Positions 1 through 10,012 are shown, counted from the stretch's first letter. The stretch is 64,000 nt of DNA from Burkholderiales bacterium (GCA_036262035.1 DATAJS010000023.1:124001-188000); one strand, 5' to 3'. Notes: generated by a model from the sequence alone, not told the origin. A program made the numbers and translations.

Positions 1-640
1 TGGTCAGCCCGTCGAGCGCACGGCCGAGACGATCGGCGAGCGATTCCCCGCCGCGGCTTGCAGGTTCCCCGGCACTGCCGAGCACGCGACGGATCGACCG
101 CGACAAGTGTGCGGCCGCTGACCCGATGTCCACGCCTCCGGCGAGCAGCTTGCGCCAGAACGATGCTTCGAGCATTCGTTTGGTGTAGTAGTGCTTGACG
201 TAGGCCGCCGCCCGCGCGCGCTCGCTGCCCACCCACGGGTTCAACAGCACCAGACCCGCAATGCGCGCATCGTGCGTCGAGTGCGCGTACAGGAGCGCGG
301 CGGACGCGGCGTCGCACAGGCCGCACAGAATGACGCGATCTATGGACGGACACGCGACGGCGAGCGCGTCGATCGCGCACGCGACATCGGGCGCGATCTC
401 GTCGAACGGCACGCTCGCGCCTGCGCTGTCGCCCATGCCGCGATAATCGAAGCGCATGACCGCGGCGCCGCCGGCGGCGAGACGGCGCGCGAGCAGGACG
501 AACTGGCGATGGCTGCCCACGCGATACTGCGGGCCGCCGACGAGGATCACCACGCCGAGCTTCGGCGATCCGCGGGGCACGCTGACGATGCCGACGAGGC
601 TCTCGCCGGCGCATTCGAAGACGACAGGCTGTTCGTTCAT
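1..640 (-). CDS. Exosortase A system-associated hydrolase 1 (partial, C-terminus off the left edge)
   Basis: Alpha/beta-hydrolase-fold protein read on the minus strand from ATG at 640 and still open at base 1, so about 213 residues are visible. The N-terminus (MNEQPVVFECAGESLVGIV) leads into a glycine-rich oxyanion-type segment (VGGPQYRVGSHRQ) and a DYRGMGDS strand-loop. The nucleophile elbow reads CGLCDAAS, so a cysteine sits where most family members have serine. In XrtA clusters this position is usually held by the hydrolase-1 family (TIGR03100), whose substrate is unknown. It lies 10 bp downstream of the protease gene as the last visible member of the prsK-prsR-prsT operon. The catalytic histidine lies off the edge. 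Function beyond 'hydrolase' is not inferable. Confidence 0.8.
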   Translation of the reverse strand, partial: MNEQPVVFECAGESLVGIVSVPRGSPKLGVVILVGGPQYRVGSHRQFVLLARRLAAGGAAVMRFDYRGMGDSAGASVPFDEIAPDVACAIDALAVACPSIDRVILCGLCDAASAALLYAHSTHDARIAGLVLLNPWVGSERARAAAYVKHYYTKRMLEASFWRKLLAGGVDIGSAAAHLSRSIRRVLGSAGEPASRGGESLADRLGRALDGLT

Positions 641-650
641 CCGAGCCCGC

Positions 651-1424
651 CTAACGGTCGCGTGCGCCGCTCTCCTGCGCCGACAGCAGCTCGGCGAGGT
701 GACGAATGGGAATGGCGAACGTGATCCCCGAAGGATGGCTCAGCACCGACTCGCGCGTGCCCTTCACGAAGACCATGTTGATGATGCCCACGACTCGACC
801 CGATTCGATGTCGAACAAGGGGCTGCCGCTGTTGCCCGGATAGGCCGTGGCGTCGAGCTGCAGCACCGAGAACGTGCCGGCTTTGACCCGGCGCACGACG
901 CGCGGGTCGAGCTGCCGTGCGCTTGCCATCGGCAGCGCGATCGGCGTGATCGCGGACACCATGCCCCGGTGCGTCACCGGCGCGAGACCGAGCACGCCGC
1001 CGACGGGGAAGCCGGTAAACGCGACCATGTCGCCCTCTCGCACCGCGTCCGATGCGAACGACAGCGCGGGCAACGGCGCGCCGTTGATGCGCAGCACGGC
1101 GACGTCGTGGCCGCCGTCGGTCACCACCAGTGCAGCTTCGCGCGGCTGCGGCTCGCCGCCTGCGCGCACCATGACGACCAGCACCTCGCGCTGCTGCACG
1201 TCGAGCTGCTCCGGCAGCACGTGCGCGTTGGTCGCGACCCGGGTGCCGTCACCGACGACGAAGCCGGTGCCGCGAAACTGGAAAGGCGGGCTGCGCGTCT
1301 TCTGATAAGTGCCGACGGCGACGATCGAAGGTTTGATGCGCTCGATGGTGTCGGGAAGCGCGCCGGCGCGGCATGGCATCGCTCCCGCCAGCGCGAGCAG
1401 CAATAGCGCGAGTCGGACCGGCAC
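651..1424 (-). CDS. Secreted trypsin-like serine protease (S1 family)
   Basis: 257 aa, with a hydrophobic signal peptide (about residues 1-21) pointing to periplasmic or secreted action. A chymotrypsin-fold triad is readable: His68 in ATNAHV, Asp107 in GHDVAVL and Ser199 in YPGNSGSPL. There is no PDZ domain, so it is shorter than DegP/DegS proteases and resembles the compact trypsin-like proteases often found in XrtA loci. The start is 3 bp after the transglycosylase stop, which argues for co-transcription. The substrate is unknown. A role in trimming or quality control of surface proteins is inference only. Confidence 0.85.
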   Translation of the reverse strand: MPVRLALLLLALAGAMPCRAGALPDTIERIKPSIVAVGTYQKTRSPPFQFRGTGFVVGDGTRVATNAHVLPEQLDVQQREVLVVMVRAGGEPQPREAALVVTDGGHDVAVLRINGAPLPALSFASDAVREGDMVAFTGFPVGGVLGLAPVTHRGMVSAITPIALPMASARQLDPRVVRRVKAGTFSVLQLDATAYPGNSGSPLFDIESGRVVGIINMVFVKGTRESVLSHPSGITFAIPIRHLAELLSAQESGARDR

Positions 1425-1427
1425 GGA

Positions 1428-2375
1428 TCAGAACTCGCGCGCGGGCGTTGCGGCGGCCGACACCCTCGGCCCGCGAGACGCGGCTTTGCGGATGCTGCCG
1501 AGCTCCGGTGACGAATCGGTGACGGCCGGGTCGAACGGATGCTCCAGCGCCCCGTACAGCCGCAGGATGCGCTGCACGTAATCGCGAGTTTCGGCGAACG
1601 GCGGCACTCCACGGAAGCGGTTCACCGCGCCCTCGCCCGCGTTGTACGCCGCCGCGACGAGCGTGACGTCGCCTTCGAAATACGCGAGCAGCCAGCGCAG
1701 ATAGGCCAGTCCCCCGCGTATGTTCTGTGCCGGATCGAACGGCCTGGCGACGTTGAAGCGCGCCGCCGTCTCCGGAATGAGCTGCATCAGTCCCTGCGCG
1801 TTCTTCGGCGAGCGCGCCGAAGCCTCGAAGTTCGATTCGGCGCGGATCACCGCGAGCGCGAGACGCGGCCTGACCCCGTACTTGGGCGCGAGCTCGCGGA
1901 CGAGTCCCGCCGCGAGCTTCTGCATCGGGGTGCGCGGCACGAAGGCCTCGTCGTCGTGCGCTTCGCGGTCGACAGGCGTCGCGGGCGCTGCCGCGAGCAA
2001 GGGCGGGTCGGGGGTGAGACAGTGCGGAGCCGCAGCGACCGAGTCGCCGACGAAACGCAGCATCTGCGCGGCGTGGTCATGGCCCTGCGAGGCGGCGAGC
2101 CGGAAATAGAATGCGGCCATGGCGTCATCCTTCGGCACGCCGCGCCCGTTCGCATAGATCCAGCCGAGGCTGAACTGCGCTTCGACGTCGCCGTAACGCG
2201 CCGCCTTGCAGTAGAGCTCGATCGCCCGCGCGACATTCCTGCGCACGCCTTCGCCGTGCTCGTACGCGCGCGCTTCGGCGCGCAGCTCGGACGCCTCCTG
2301 GCCAAAGCCGTCGGCCGCGCACAGCCCGAGCAGCGCGCACGCCGCGATTGCGCGCAGCCCCGCTCGCGACCGCAT
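1428..2375 (-). CDS. Lytic transglycosylase (SLT domain) with Sel1-like repeats
   Basis: 315 aa from ATG at 2375; this ATG overlaps the prsT stop by one base (TGATG), so translation is coupled. A longer upstream extension in the same frame lies inside prsT and is rejected. Signal peptide about 1-26, then two Sel1/TPR-like repeats (about 30-100: GEGVRRNVARAIELYCKAA, NGRGVPKDDAMAAFYFRLA), a linker with an isolated Cys119, and a C-terminal SLT domain (about 150-275). The catalytic glutamate is E180 in VIRAESNF; the QGLMQLIPETA and AAAYNAGEGAV motifs are intact. It should cleave peptidoglycan glycan strands, perhaps making room for an export apparatus. Confidence 0.88.
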   Translation of the reverse strand: MRSRAGLRAIAACALLGLCAADGFGQEASELRAEARAYEHGEGVRRNVARAIELYCKAARYGDVEAQFSLGWIYANGRGVPKDDAMAAFYFRLAASQGHDHAAQMLRFVGDSVAAAPHCLTPDPPLLAAAPATPVDREAHDDEAFVPRTPMQKLAAGLVRELAPKYGVRPRLALAVIRAESNFEASARSPKNAQGLMQLIPETAARFNVARPFDPAQNIRGGLAYLRWLLAYFEGDVTLVAAAYNAGEGAVNRFRGVPPFAETRDYVQRILRLYGALEHPFDPAVTDSSPELGSIRKAASRGPRVSAAATPAREF

Positions 2376-5143
2376 CAGAGCTGCTGCCGCAGCTTGGCGA
2401 GCTCGGCCTGCCCGGCGAACTTGTCGCCGAGCTTCGCGAGCGAATCGATCTCGGCGCGCGCCGCCTGCTTGTCGCCGGCCTTGATGAGGCCGCGCACGAG
2501 ATTGAGGCGGATCTCGGCCGATTCCGGCGCCGCCGCCGAAGCCTTGCGCAGGAGCTCGACGGCCCGTGCGGTCTCGCCGCGCTCGATCAGCAGTCCGGCG
2601 TAAGTGTCCATCACCGACGGATGCGCGGGCGCGACGGCGTACGCTTTTTCGGCGTACTCGATGGCGTGGGGGTCCTTGAGCTGCGCGGCAGCCCAGGCGA
2701 GATTGTTGAGCACGACCGGATTCGACGGCTGGTCTTTCAGGATCGCCCGATACTGCTCGACGGCGGCGGCGTAGTCCTTCGAGCTCAGCGCGGCCTGCGC
2801 GAGCATCATGCGAAAAGCCTGGTCGCGCGGATTGGTGCGCAGCCAATCGGCGGCAAAGCGCTCGGCACCCCCCCGATCGCCGCCGGCCACGAGCACGGTA
2901 TGCAGGCGCACGGCGAGATCGGTCGAGCTGCCGGTCTGCTTCAGGCCGGCGCGATAGGCCGCAGCCGCTTCGCTCCAGCTCTTGCGCGTGGCATGAATGT
3001 CGCCTTCGAGCACGTAACCGATCGCCTGCCGCGGATGCGCCCTTTGCACCTGTCGCGCGACCTTCATCGCCTCCTCGACGCGCCCGGCGCTCAGGTGCAC
3101 GGCGATCAGTCCGCGCTGCGCATCCAGCGAATCGGGCCGAACGGCGAGCGCTTCCTTGAGACTGCCCGCCGCGGCGTCGACCTGCTTTGCGGCGAGCTGA
3201 GCTTCGGCCATGCGTAGGTACGGATGTGGGCTACCCGGCTGCAGCTCGGTCATGCGCTTGTAAATGCTCAGCGCTTCGTTCGTCTCACCGTTCACCTGGT
3301 ACGCCCGCGCCGCGGCGTCCATCAGCTCCAGGTTGTCGGGCACCGCGGCCATGCCTTCGCGTGCCGCAGCCAGCGCTTTCTGCGTGTCTTTGTGTGCGAG
3401 ATAGTGACGAACCAGCGTCGCGCGCGCCTTGCCGTTGTTCGGCTGCGCGGCGACCGCTTTCTCGATCAGCGCGCCGACTTCAGCCGGCGGCTTGCCCGTT
3501 ACGGCCGAAAGCTCGGCCAGCGACAGGATCGCGGCCGCGTTCTTGGCATCCTTGGCGATGATCGCCTCGTATCGGACGCGTGCGGCTTCCGGCTTCTTCT
3601 CCGCCAGATCGATCCTCGCAAGGCTCGCCACCGACGGCAGGTACGCCGGATCGATCTCGAGCGCGCGCTCGAAGCTCTTGCGGGCCGTCGCGAGATCGGC
3701 CTTGAGCATGAATGCAATGCCGCGCAGGTGGGGCGCGAGCGGTCCGGGCTGCTTCTTCTCGAGCGCCGCGATGGCCGCCAGCGCGCGCTCGTACGAGCGC
3801 TGCTGCAGGTACTGGGAGATCAGGGCGAGGTCGGCGCGGGTGCCGCTATCCCCGGCGGCGACCTGCTCCAGCTCGGTCAGGCCTTTCTGCGTATCGCCGC
3901 TCGCGAGGCGCGACAGCGCCAGCGCCGTGCGCACTTTGGAATTCGACGGCTCGAGCTCGGCCGCGCGCGCGAAGCTTGCGGCGGCCTTGCCCGCCTCGCC
4001 GTTCATCATGTGAGCCTCGCCGGCGAGCGCATGCAGGCTTGCGTCTCGCGGCGAGGCATTCAGTCCCGGCTCGAGCGACTCGAGCGCTTTGGCCGCCTGA
4101 CCGCTGCGCAGGTACGTCGCGACCAGCACGCGCCGGGCGAGCGTCTGGTCGGGCGAGCGCGACAGCACTTTCTGCGCGTGGGCCTCGGCCTGCGCATACT
4201 GGCCGAGGTCGAGCTTGATCGTGGCCGCGAGCGTGAGCGCCGCGGGATCGTCGGGCGCGACGCTCAGCGTTTGCTGGATCGCCTGCTCGGCCTCCTTCAG
4301 CTTGCGGTTGCGGTACTGGTAGAGCGCGTCGAAGTACGCGGTCTGCGGATGCTTGGGCGCGACTTTCTTCATCGCCTCGAGCTGCTTGCCCGCCTCTTCG
4401 AGCTTGTTCTGCCTCAGGAGCAGCGACACGACCGCGGCCTGGGCGGCCGGAGACTGCGGCCGCAGCTCCACGGCTTTGCGCAACGCTTCGAGCGCCGCGT
4501 CGGGCTGCTGGTGCGCGGCCAGGAGATCGCCCTTGAGCTGCCACGACTCGGCCGACTTCGGATCCGCCGCGACGGCCTGCTCGACGAGTTGCAGCGCCGC
4601 GGCGAGATCGCCGCCCACAGCGGAGAGCCGCGCCTGCCCCAGCTTCGCGCGCACGTATGCAGGGCGCGCGGCCAGCGCCGCCGCGAAGGCGCTGCGCGCG
4701 GCCGCCTGGTTACCGCCGGCGAAATGGGCGTAGCCGATCGCCGTTTGCAGCTCTGCGATCGCGTCGGGGTCGCTCACGGTCTGCGACGCCAGCTCGTCGA
4801 GCACTTTCTTCGGTTGTCCGATCGCCACCAGCGCGGTGGCGAGCGCCGGCACGACCTTGTCGGCGGGATACTTGAGCTCGTACGCGCGGCGCAGCTCCTT
4901 TTCGGCGCTGACGTAGTCGCCCGTCGCGAGCAGCTCGCGCCCGAGGAGATAGCGCGCCTCGGCGTTGCCGGGCTGCTTCTGCAGCGCGTTCCTGAGCTGA
5001 ATCGCCGCGGCATTGTGGTCCTGCTTGGCGATGTACGCCCGCGCCGACTCGACGAGGCTTTCGGGCGTCTCGCGGCTGCACGCGGCGGCCGTCAGAGCGG
5101 CGAGGACGAGCAGCGTGGTCCTGCAGAATTTGGAAGAAGTCAT
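2375..5143 (-). CDS. prsT: XrtA/PEP-CTERM system TPR-repeat lipoprotein PrsT
   Basis: 922 aa. A lipoprotein signal peptide ends in the lipobox LTAAAC with the lipidated cysteine at residue 22. The rest is almost entirely tetratricopeptide repeats, with recurring signatures such as AIQLRNALQKQPGNAEARYLLG. Length and architecture match the PEP-CTERM TPR lipoprotein family (TIGR02917), always found beside prsK and prsR. It probably acts as an envelope scaffold. It begins 24 bp after the prsR stop. A second TPR protein of similar size lies at 51739-54579 beside the PEP-CTERM substrate genes. Confidence 0.92.
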   Translation of the reverse strand: MTSSKFCRTTLLVLAALTAAACSRETPESLVESARAYIAKQDHNAAAIQLRNALQKQPGNAEARYLLGRELLATGDYVSAEKELRRAYELKYPADKVVPALATALVAIGQPKKVLDELASQTVSDPDAIAELQTAIGYAHFAGGNQAAARSAFAAALAARPAYVRAKLGQARLSAVGGDLAAALQLVEQAVAADPKSAESWQLKGDLLAAHQQPDAALEALRKAVELRPQSPAAQAAVVSLLLRQNKLEEAGKQLEAMKKVAPKHPQTAYFDALYQYRNRKLKEAEQAIQQTLSVAPDDPAALTLAATIKLDLGQYAQAEAHAQKVLSRSPDQTLARRVLVATYLRSGQAAKALESLEPGLNASPRDASLHALAGEAHMMNGEAGKAAASFARAAELEPSNSKVRTALALSRLASGDTQKGLTELEQVAAGDSGTRADLALISQYLQQRSYERALAAIAALEKKQPGPLAPHLRGIAFMLKADLATARKSFERALEIDPAYLPSVASLARIDLAEKKPEAARVRYEAIIAKDAKNAAAILSLAELSAVTGKPPAEVGALIEKAVAAQPNNGKARATLVRHYLAHKDTQKALAAAREGMAAVPDNLELMDAAARAYQVNGETNEALSIYKRMTELQPGSPHPYLRMAEAQLAAKQVDAAAGSLKEALAVRPDSLDAQRGLIAVHLSAGRVEEAMKVARQVQRAHPRQAIGYVLEGDIHATRKSWSEAAAAYRAGLKQTGSSTDLAVRLHTVLVAGGDRGGAERFAADWLRTNPRDQAFRMMLAQAALSSKDYAAAVEQYRAILKDQPSNPVVLNNLAWAAAQLKDPHAIEYAEKAYAVAPAHPSVMDTYAGLLIERGETARAVELLRKASAAAPESAEIRLNLVRGLIKAGDKQAARAEIDSLAKLGDKFAGQAELAKLRQQL

Positions 5144-5167
5144 CGTGAACCCGTTCTAAAGCCGCGA

Positions 5168-6523
5168 TCAGCGCAAGCCGAAGCGGTGCATGAGGTCGTA
5201 CAGGGTGGGACGGCTGACGCCGAGGACCTCGGCGGCCTTGGCGATGTTGCCGTTGACGCGGCTCAATACCGAGATGACCGCGCTGCGCTCGGCGGCATCC
5301 CTCACGTCGCGCAGGCTGAGCGTGGTTTCGGTGCTTTCGCGCTGCTCGTCGAAACCGAGATCGGCCGCGGTGATCTGCCGTCCCTCGGACATGATCACCG
5401 CGCGCTTCACGCAGTTCTCGAGCTCGCGTACGTTGCCGGGCCACGCATGCGCCGCGATGGCGTTCAGCGCGTCGTCGGACAGCGCGAGGCCGCCGCGCTT
5501 GTAGTCCTCGGCGAAGCGGCGCACCAGCGCATGTGCGAGGAGCGCCGCGTCGCCGCTGCGGCTGCGCAGCGGGGGGATCGACACCACGATCTCGGCGAGA
5601 CGATAGTAGAGATCCTCGCGAAAACGGCCGTCGGCGATCAGCGCCTTGACGTTCTGGTGCGTGGCGCAGACGATGCGCACGTCCACCGCGATCTCGCGGC
5701 GGCCGCCGAGCCTTTCCACCACGCGCTCCTGGAGGAAACGCAGCAGCTTCGCCTGCAGCGCGAGCGGCAGGTCGCCGATCTCGTCGAGCATGAGCGTGCC
5801 GCCGTCGGCGAGCTCGATCTTGCCCGGCGTCGTCTTCACCGCGCCGGTGAACGCGCCTTTCTCGTAGCCGAAGAGCTCGCTCTCCAGGAGGTTCTCCGGG
5901 ATGGCGGCGCAGTTGATCGCGACGAACTTCTCGGCGGGCCGGCGCGAGAGCTGGTGCAGGCCCCGCGCGAGCAGCTCCTTGCCGGTGCCGCTCTCGCCGA
6001 GCAACAGCACCGACGCGCCGGTCGTCGCGACTTTCTCCACGGTCCGGCAGATGCGCAACATCTCCGGATCGCGCGTGAGCAATCCGCTGAGCGCGTCGGG
6101 CTGCTGCATGGCGAGCAGCCGGCGGTTCTCGCGCTGCAGGTCGTAGAGCCGGAAGGCGCGCTCGAGCGTGAGCGCCAGCAATTCGGGTTCGAACGGCTTG
6201 GCGTAGAAGTCGTACGCCCCGAGCGCGATCGCTTTCAGCGCGTGCGCCCTGTCGTTCTGCCCCGTAAGGACCACGACCTTGGTCTCCGGCGCCTCGGCGA
6301 GGATCTGCTCGAGGAGCTTCAGCCCTTCCTCCGGCGAATCGGGATTCGGCGGCAGGCCGAGATCCATCGTGATCACCGCGGGCGAATGGCGCCGTACCTG
6401 CGCGAGCGCCTCCTCGCGATCCGCAGCGGTCACGGTCTGGTAGCCGTCGAAGGCCCACCGCATCTGCTTCTGCAGCGCCGGGTCGTCCTCGACGATGAGC
6501 AGCACGCGCGCGGCTTCGCTCAC
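5168..6523 (-). CDS. prsR: PEP-CTERM-box response regulator PrsR (sigma-54 activator)
   Basis: 451 aa with NtrC-type architecture. Receiver domain 1-120: acidic pocket VEDD, phosphoacceptor Asp54 in TMDLGLPP, Lys109 in YAKPF. AAA+ domain about 148-385: Walker A GESGTGKE at 176-183, the sigma-54-contacting GAFTGA loop at 223-228, Walker B LMLDEIG at 244-250. A C-terminal Fis-type HTH covers about 420-451 ([22 protein letters not shown]). The GTG start sits in a GTGA overlap with the prsK stop. The family (TIGR02915) is named for its action on PEP-CTERM gene promoters. The recurrent 13-base boxes and the -24/-12 promoter at 49741 are the expected targets. Confidence 0.94.
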   Translation of the reverse strand: MSEAARVLLIVEDDPALQKQMRWAFDGYQTVTAADREEALAQVRRHSPAVITMDLGLPPNPDSPEEGLKLLEQILAEAPETKVVVLTGQNDRAHALKAIALGAYDFYAKPFEPELLALTLERAFRLYDLQRENRRLLAMQQPDALSGLLTRDPEMLRICRTVEKVATTGASVLLLGESGTGKELLARGLHQLSRRPAEKFVAINCAAIPENLLESELFGYEKGAFTGAVKTTPGKIELADGGTLMLDEIGDLPLALQAKLLRFLQERVVERLGGRREIAVDVRIVCATHQNVKALIADGRFREDLYYRLAEIVVSIPPLRSRSGDAALLAHALVRRFAEDYKRGGLALSDDALNAIAAHAWPGNVRELENCVKRAVIMSEGRQITAADLGFDEQRESTETTLSLRDVRDAAERSAVISVLSRVNGNIAKAAEVLGVSRPTLYDLMHRFGLR

Positions 6524-8604
6524 GCCACCGCCTCCGGCTGCTCGCGCGCCGACCGCGCATCGTCGTACAGCGGCAGCAGCACGCGCATCGTCGTGCCGCC
6601 GCCCACACGTGTTTCGACGTCGATGTCGCCGCCGAGCTCTCGCACGTACTGCAGGCTCTCGTAAGCCCCTATTCCCATGCCGCCGTCTTTCGTCGTCTGA
6701 AACGGTTTGAACAAACGCTCGCGCGCGAACTCGGGCGTCATGCCGCAGCCGTCGTCGCAGACCTCGACCACCGCGTGGCCGCGCGCGCGCTCCGCGCGCA
6801 CGCGAACGCCGCCGCTCCTGGGCGTGGCGTCTATCGCGTTCTGGACGAGGTGCCCGATGACGCGCTCGATGCGCTCGGCATGGCCTCGCGCGAGCACGTC
6901 TTCCTGAAGGTCGTAAACCGGCTGGGGTTCCTGGCCCTGCTTGGTGCGCGCTACCCGGCGCACGACGTCGGCGACGTTGACCGGCGCGGCCGACTGGATC
7001 GGCGTGTTGCCGTCGCGAAGCTGCAACATCAGGTGCTGCATGCGCTGCACCACGTGCTGCACCGTGGCGAGCATGTCTTCCTGGAACTCGACATTATACT
7101 TGTGGCGCTCGGCGTTCTTCAGCATGAGCGAGAGCTGCGCGACGAGGTTCTTGAGATCGTGCACGACGAACGCGGACATGCGGTTGAACGCGTCGAACTT
7201 GCGCGACTCCAGGAGCGCCTCGGTCGCCTGCATGTGACCGATGAAGCTCGCGGCCTGCCGCGCGGCGGTCTTCAGGAGATCGCCCACTTCCCAGTCGATC
7301 GCGATGCGCGTGCGCGGCGTGCCGAGCACGACGAAGCCGATGAGGTCGTCGCCCAGGGCGAGCGGGACGATGAGCCACGCGCTCGGCAGCGCCGAGAGCC
7401 ACTCGGGAATGCGCAGCTCGCCGTAGCGTCCCGGCGACGAGCGATACTCGTCGAGGTCGACCACCCAGCCGCTCTCGCGCAGATAGCGGACCAGGCCGCC
7501 GTCGGTCCCTTCGGCGCCGGCGCTCTCGCCCATGTTCCAGCGCGTCCTCTGCCGGTATTCGCCGTCCGCGCCCTCGCGCAGCCACAGCGCACCGCCGGGG
7601 CTTTCGACGAGGTTCGCCAGGCCGTGCACGATCTGCTGCCCCAGCACCGCTTCGCCTTCGGCCGAGGCGAGCGTGCGGGTGAACCGCAGCCACTCCTCGC
7701 GATAGTCGTAGCGATGGCTGTGGAAGTGCTTCGCGACGAAGACACGCAAGCGTGCGCGCACCGCGCCGGAGGTCGCGAACACGCACAGTCCGACGAGGCC
7801 GGCGAACAGGAGCGCGACCTGGAATGCCGGCCCCCACGTGCCGCCGGCGATGCGCACGTAGTAGCCCGCGCCCGCGACGAACAGGAGATAGACGCCGGTC
7901 GCGACCAGCGCGGCGGAATGGAACACCACGCGGTGCGACAGGCGCACCTGCGTGTGCCACGCGCCGGTACGCGCGGCGCCGATCGCGATCAGCGGTGCGA
8001 TCGCGGCGTTGACGAAGCCTCTCACGCTGAACGCGTGAACGTCGACGAGGTTGAAGAGCAGCGCGTCGCTGTAGACGTAGACGTCGAAGCCGCAGACCGC
8101 GGCGAGCCCGATGCACAGCGGCTTCACCTGCCAGCGCGCATCGGCCGAGACGTTGCGGTACAGGGTTTCGAGGAGAACCAGCGCGAATACCGCCATGCCG
8201 AGCGAGCTGAGCATCGCCAGGCGGCCCGGAGCGCCGAGGATGGGCCACGCGTTCGCCGCCGCGATCACGCTGAACAGCGCGAAGCACCCGAGCACCGCGC
8301 CGACCCGGATGAGCGGACGGCAGCGGCTCGCGGTCTCGGCGTCGCGTGCCCCGGCGAGGAGCAGGACCAGGAAGGCGAACCACGCGCACATGCGCAGGGC
8401 GTCGGCCACCGCCGCTGCGATGAGGAAGCCGAAGACCTGGGTGACGGCGAACGCCCAGCCCGCCAGGCCCCACACCGCGCTCAACACGCACGCTGCGGCG
8501 AGCGCCGAGCGATGGCGGCCGCCGCCGCGCGTCAGGCCGAGCTGCAGCGCGAGCCCGATGAAGATGACGCAGGCCGCACCATAGCTCCAGGCTGTAACGG
8601 TCAC
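6520..8604 (-). CDS. prsK: XrtA/PEP-CTERM system histidine kinase PrsK
   Basis: 694 aa. The N-terminal half (about 1-285) holds roughly eight membrane helices, followed by a GAF-like sensor region (about 305-455) and a kinase core. The phospho-accepting histidine is H482 in FVVHDLKNLVAQL. The ATP-binding domain shows the N box (HLVQNAIDATP), G1 (DDGCGM), F box (LFKPFQTT) and G2 (KDGGMGIGAYES). This matches the PrsK family (TIGR02916), the partner of PrsR, with which it shares a 4-base overlap. The GTG start lies 37 bp after the priming transferase stop. The signal sensed is unknown; the membrane-embedded sensor suggests an envelope cue. Confidence 0.93.
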   Translation of the reverse strand: MTVTAWSYGAACVIFIGLALQLGLTRGGGRHRSALAAACVLSAVWGLAGWAFAVTQVFGFLIAAAVADALRMCAWFAFLVLLLAGARDAETASRCRPLIRVGAVLGCFALFSVIAAANAWPILGAPGRLAMLSSLGMAVFALVLLETLYRNVSADARWQVKPLCIGLAAVCGFDVYVYSDALLFNLVDVHAFSVRGFVNAAIAPLIAIGAARTGAWHTQVRLSHRVVFHSAALVATGVYLLFVAGAGYYVRIAGGTWGPAFQVALLFAGLVGLCVFATSGAVRARLRVFVAKHFHSHRYDYREEWLRFTRTLASAEGEAVLGQQIVHGLANLVESPGGALWLREGADGEYRQRTRWNMGESAGAEGTDGGLVRYLRESGWVVDLDEYRSSPGRYGELRIPEWLSALPSAWLIVPLALGDDLIGFVVLGTPRTRIAIDWEVGDLLKTAARQAASFIGHMQATEALLESRKFDAFNRMSAFVVHDLKNLVAQLSLMLKNAERHKYNVEFQEDMLATVQHVVQRMQHLMLQLRDGNTPIQSAAPVNVADVVRRVARTKQGQEPQPVYDLQEDVLARGHAERIERVIGHLVQNAIDATPRSGGVRVRAERARGHAVVEVCDDGCGMTPEFARERLFKPFQTTKDGGMGIGAYESLQYVRELGGDIDVETRVGGGTTMRVLLPLYDDARSAREQPEAVA

Positions 8605-8641
8605 GCGCGCTCCGCGATCGCGTAGGCAGCCGCGGGCGCGG

Positions 8642-10012
8642 CTACTGGGCGCCTTTGCCGGTGATGACGACCATCACCGTCTCGAAGAGCACGACGAGGT
8701 CCAGGAACAGCGTGTGGTTCTTGATGTAGTACAGGTCGAACTGGAGCTTGTTGACCGCGTCGTCGGGGCTGGCGCCGTAGTGATAACGCACCTGCGCCCA
8801 GCCGGTGAGCCCGGGCTTGACGCTGTGACGGGCGGCGTAGAACGGGATGTCTTTCGTGAGCTTGTCGACGAAATACGGCCGCTCGGGTCGGGGTCCGACG
8901 AGGCTCATGTCGCCCTTGAGTACGTTGAGGAGCTGCGGCAGCTCGTCGATGCGGTATTTGCGGATGAAACGGCCGACGCGCGTCACGCGCTCGTCGTTGG
9001 TCTGCGCCCAGCGAGGCTTGCCGTCGCTTTCCGCGTCGGGTCGCATGCTGCGGAATTTGGCGACGCGCAGAAGGCGGCCGCCGCGGCCGACGCGCTCCTG
9101 GGAGTAGAAGATCGGGCCGCGGCTCTCGGCGAGGATCAGCAGCGCGGTCACCAGCATCACCGGCAGCGCGAGCACGAGCAGCACGGCGCTCACGACGACG
9201 TCGAACACACGCTTGTTGAACGTACGGGTCCAGCCCTGCCGGAAACCGTCGCCGAAGACGAGCCAGCTCGCGCGCAGCGAATCGAGCCGGAGCTGACCGA
9301 GCGCGCGCTCGAAGTAGCTGGAAAGGTCGAGCACGCGCACGCCGGCGAGCTTGCAGTCGAGCAGCGCGTTGACCGGCATGCCGCCGCCGCGCCGCTCCGA
9401 GACGGCGACGACGATCTCGTTGACCTTGAGGCCGAGCGCGACCTGCGCGAGCGAGGCGCCTTTCGCCAGGACGCGCGAAGCCGCGACCTGGGGCTTGGAA
9501 TCGTCCACGGGGTAAAAGCCCACCACGGTGGTGTCCGCACGCTGGAGCGAGTGCTCGAGCGCCTGCGCGTCGGCGCCGGTGCCGACGACCATCACCCGGC
9601 GCTGCAGCACCGGCCGGAACCCGAGCGCGCTGGCGGACAGCCGGATCGCGAGAATGCCGAGGAATGCCGCAAAGGCGTAGACGGCGAGCCCGGGATAGCC
9701 GAGGTGTCGCTGGGGAACTTCCTCGAAGAGTGCGTAGGCCACGGGTGCGGCGAGGAATCCCGACGCCAGCGCGAGCGCCGCGAGGCGCGCCGTGCTGCGC
9801 TTCACGCGCAGGTGGTAGAACCCCAGCGCCTTGTTGAGCGCCACCGCGACGACCGCGAACGTGATCGCATACGGCGCCGCCATCCAGACCGCCGGAAGCT
9901 CGGCGTAGCTCATCCATGCGGCGCCGAGGACCAGCGCCACCAGCAGCAATACGTCGAACGCGATCTGGATGACCGTGTGCGACGGCAGCCAGTGACTGAA
10001 CACCCTGATCAA
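8642..10012 (-). CDS. XrtA-type polyprenyl-phosphate sugar-1-phosphate transferase (TIGR03013-like)
   Basis: 456 aa. The N-terminal part has four membrane segments and a nucleotide-binding-like middle domain (VMVVGTGADAQALEHSLQ). The C-terminal bacterial sugar-transferase domain (about 255-456) shows KRVFDVVVSA, YSQERVGRGG, KFRSM, YRIDELPQLLNVLKGDMS and VGPRPERP. It should start polysaccharide assembly by moving a sugar-1-phosphate onto undecaprenyl phosphate at the inner membrane. It is the first gene of the leftward prsK-prsR-prsT operon. A 480 bp region with palindromic boxes lies upstream, so expression is probably regulated. Which sugar is primed cannot be told from sequence. Confidence 0.92.
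   Translation of the reverse strand: MIRVFSHWLPSHTVIQIAFDVLLLVALVLGAAWMSYAELPAVWMAAPYAITFAVVAVALNKALGFYHLRVKRSTARLAALALASGFLAAPVAYALFEEVPQRHLGYPGLAVYAFAAFLGILAIRLSASALGFRPVLQRRVMVVGTGADAQALEHSLQRADTTVVGFYPVDDSKPQVAASRVLAKGASLAQVALGLKVNEIVVAVSERRGGGMPVNALLDCKLAGVRVLDLSSYFERALGQLRLDSLRASWLVFGDGFRQGWTRTFNKRVFDVVVSAVLLVLALPVMLVTALLILAESRGPIFYSQERVGRGGRLLRVAKFRSMRPDAESDGKPRWAQTNDERVTRVGRFIRKYRIDELPQLLNVLKGDMSLVGPRPERPYFVDKLTKDIPFYAARHSVKPGLTGWAQVRYHYGASPDDAVNKLQFDLYYIKNHTLFLDLVVLFETVMVVITGKGAQ

Noticed and set aside
3224-6664. Very long plus-strand ORF (1146 codons) opposite prsT and prsR
   Set aside because: It is antisense to two genes with clear domains and motifs; the Arg/Ala/Leu-rich product is what high-GC DNA gives in a shadow frame.
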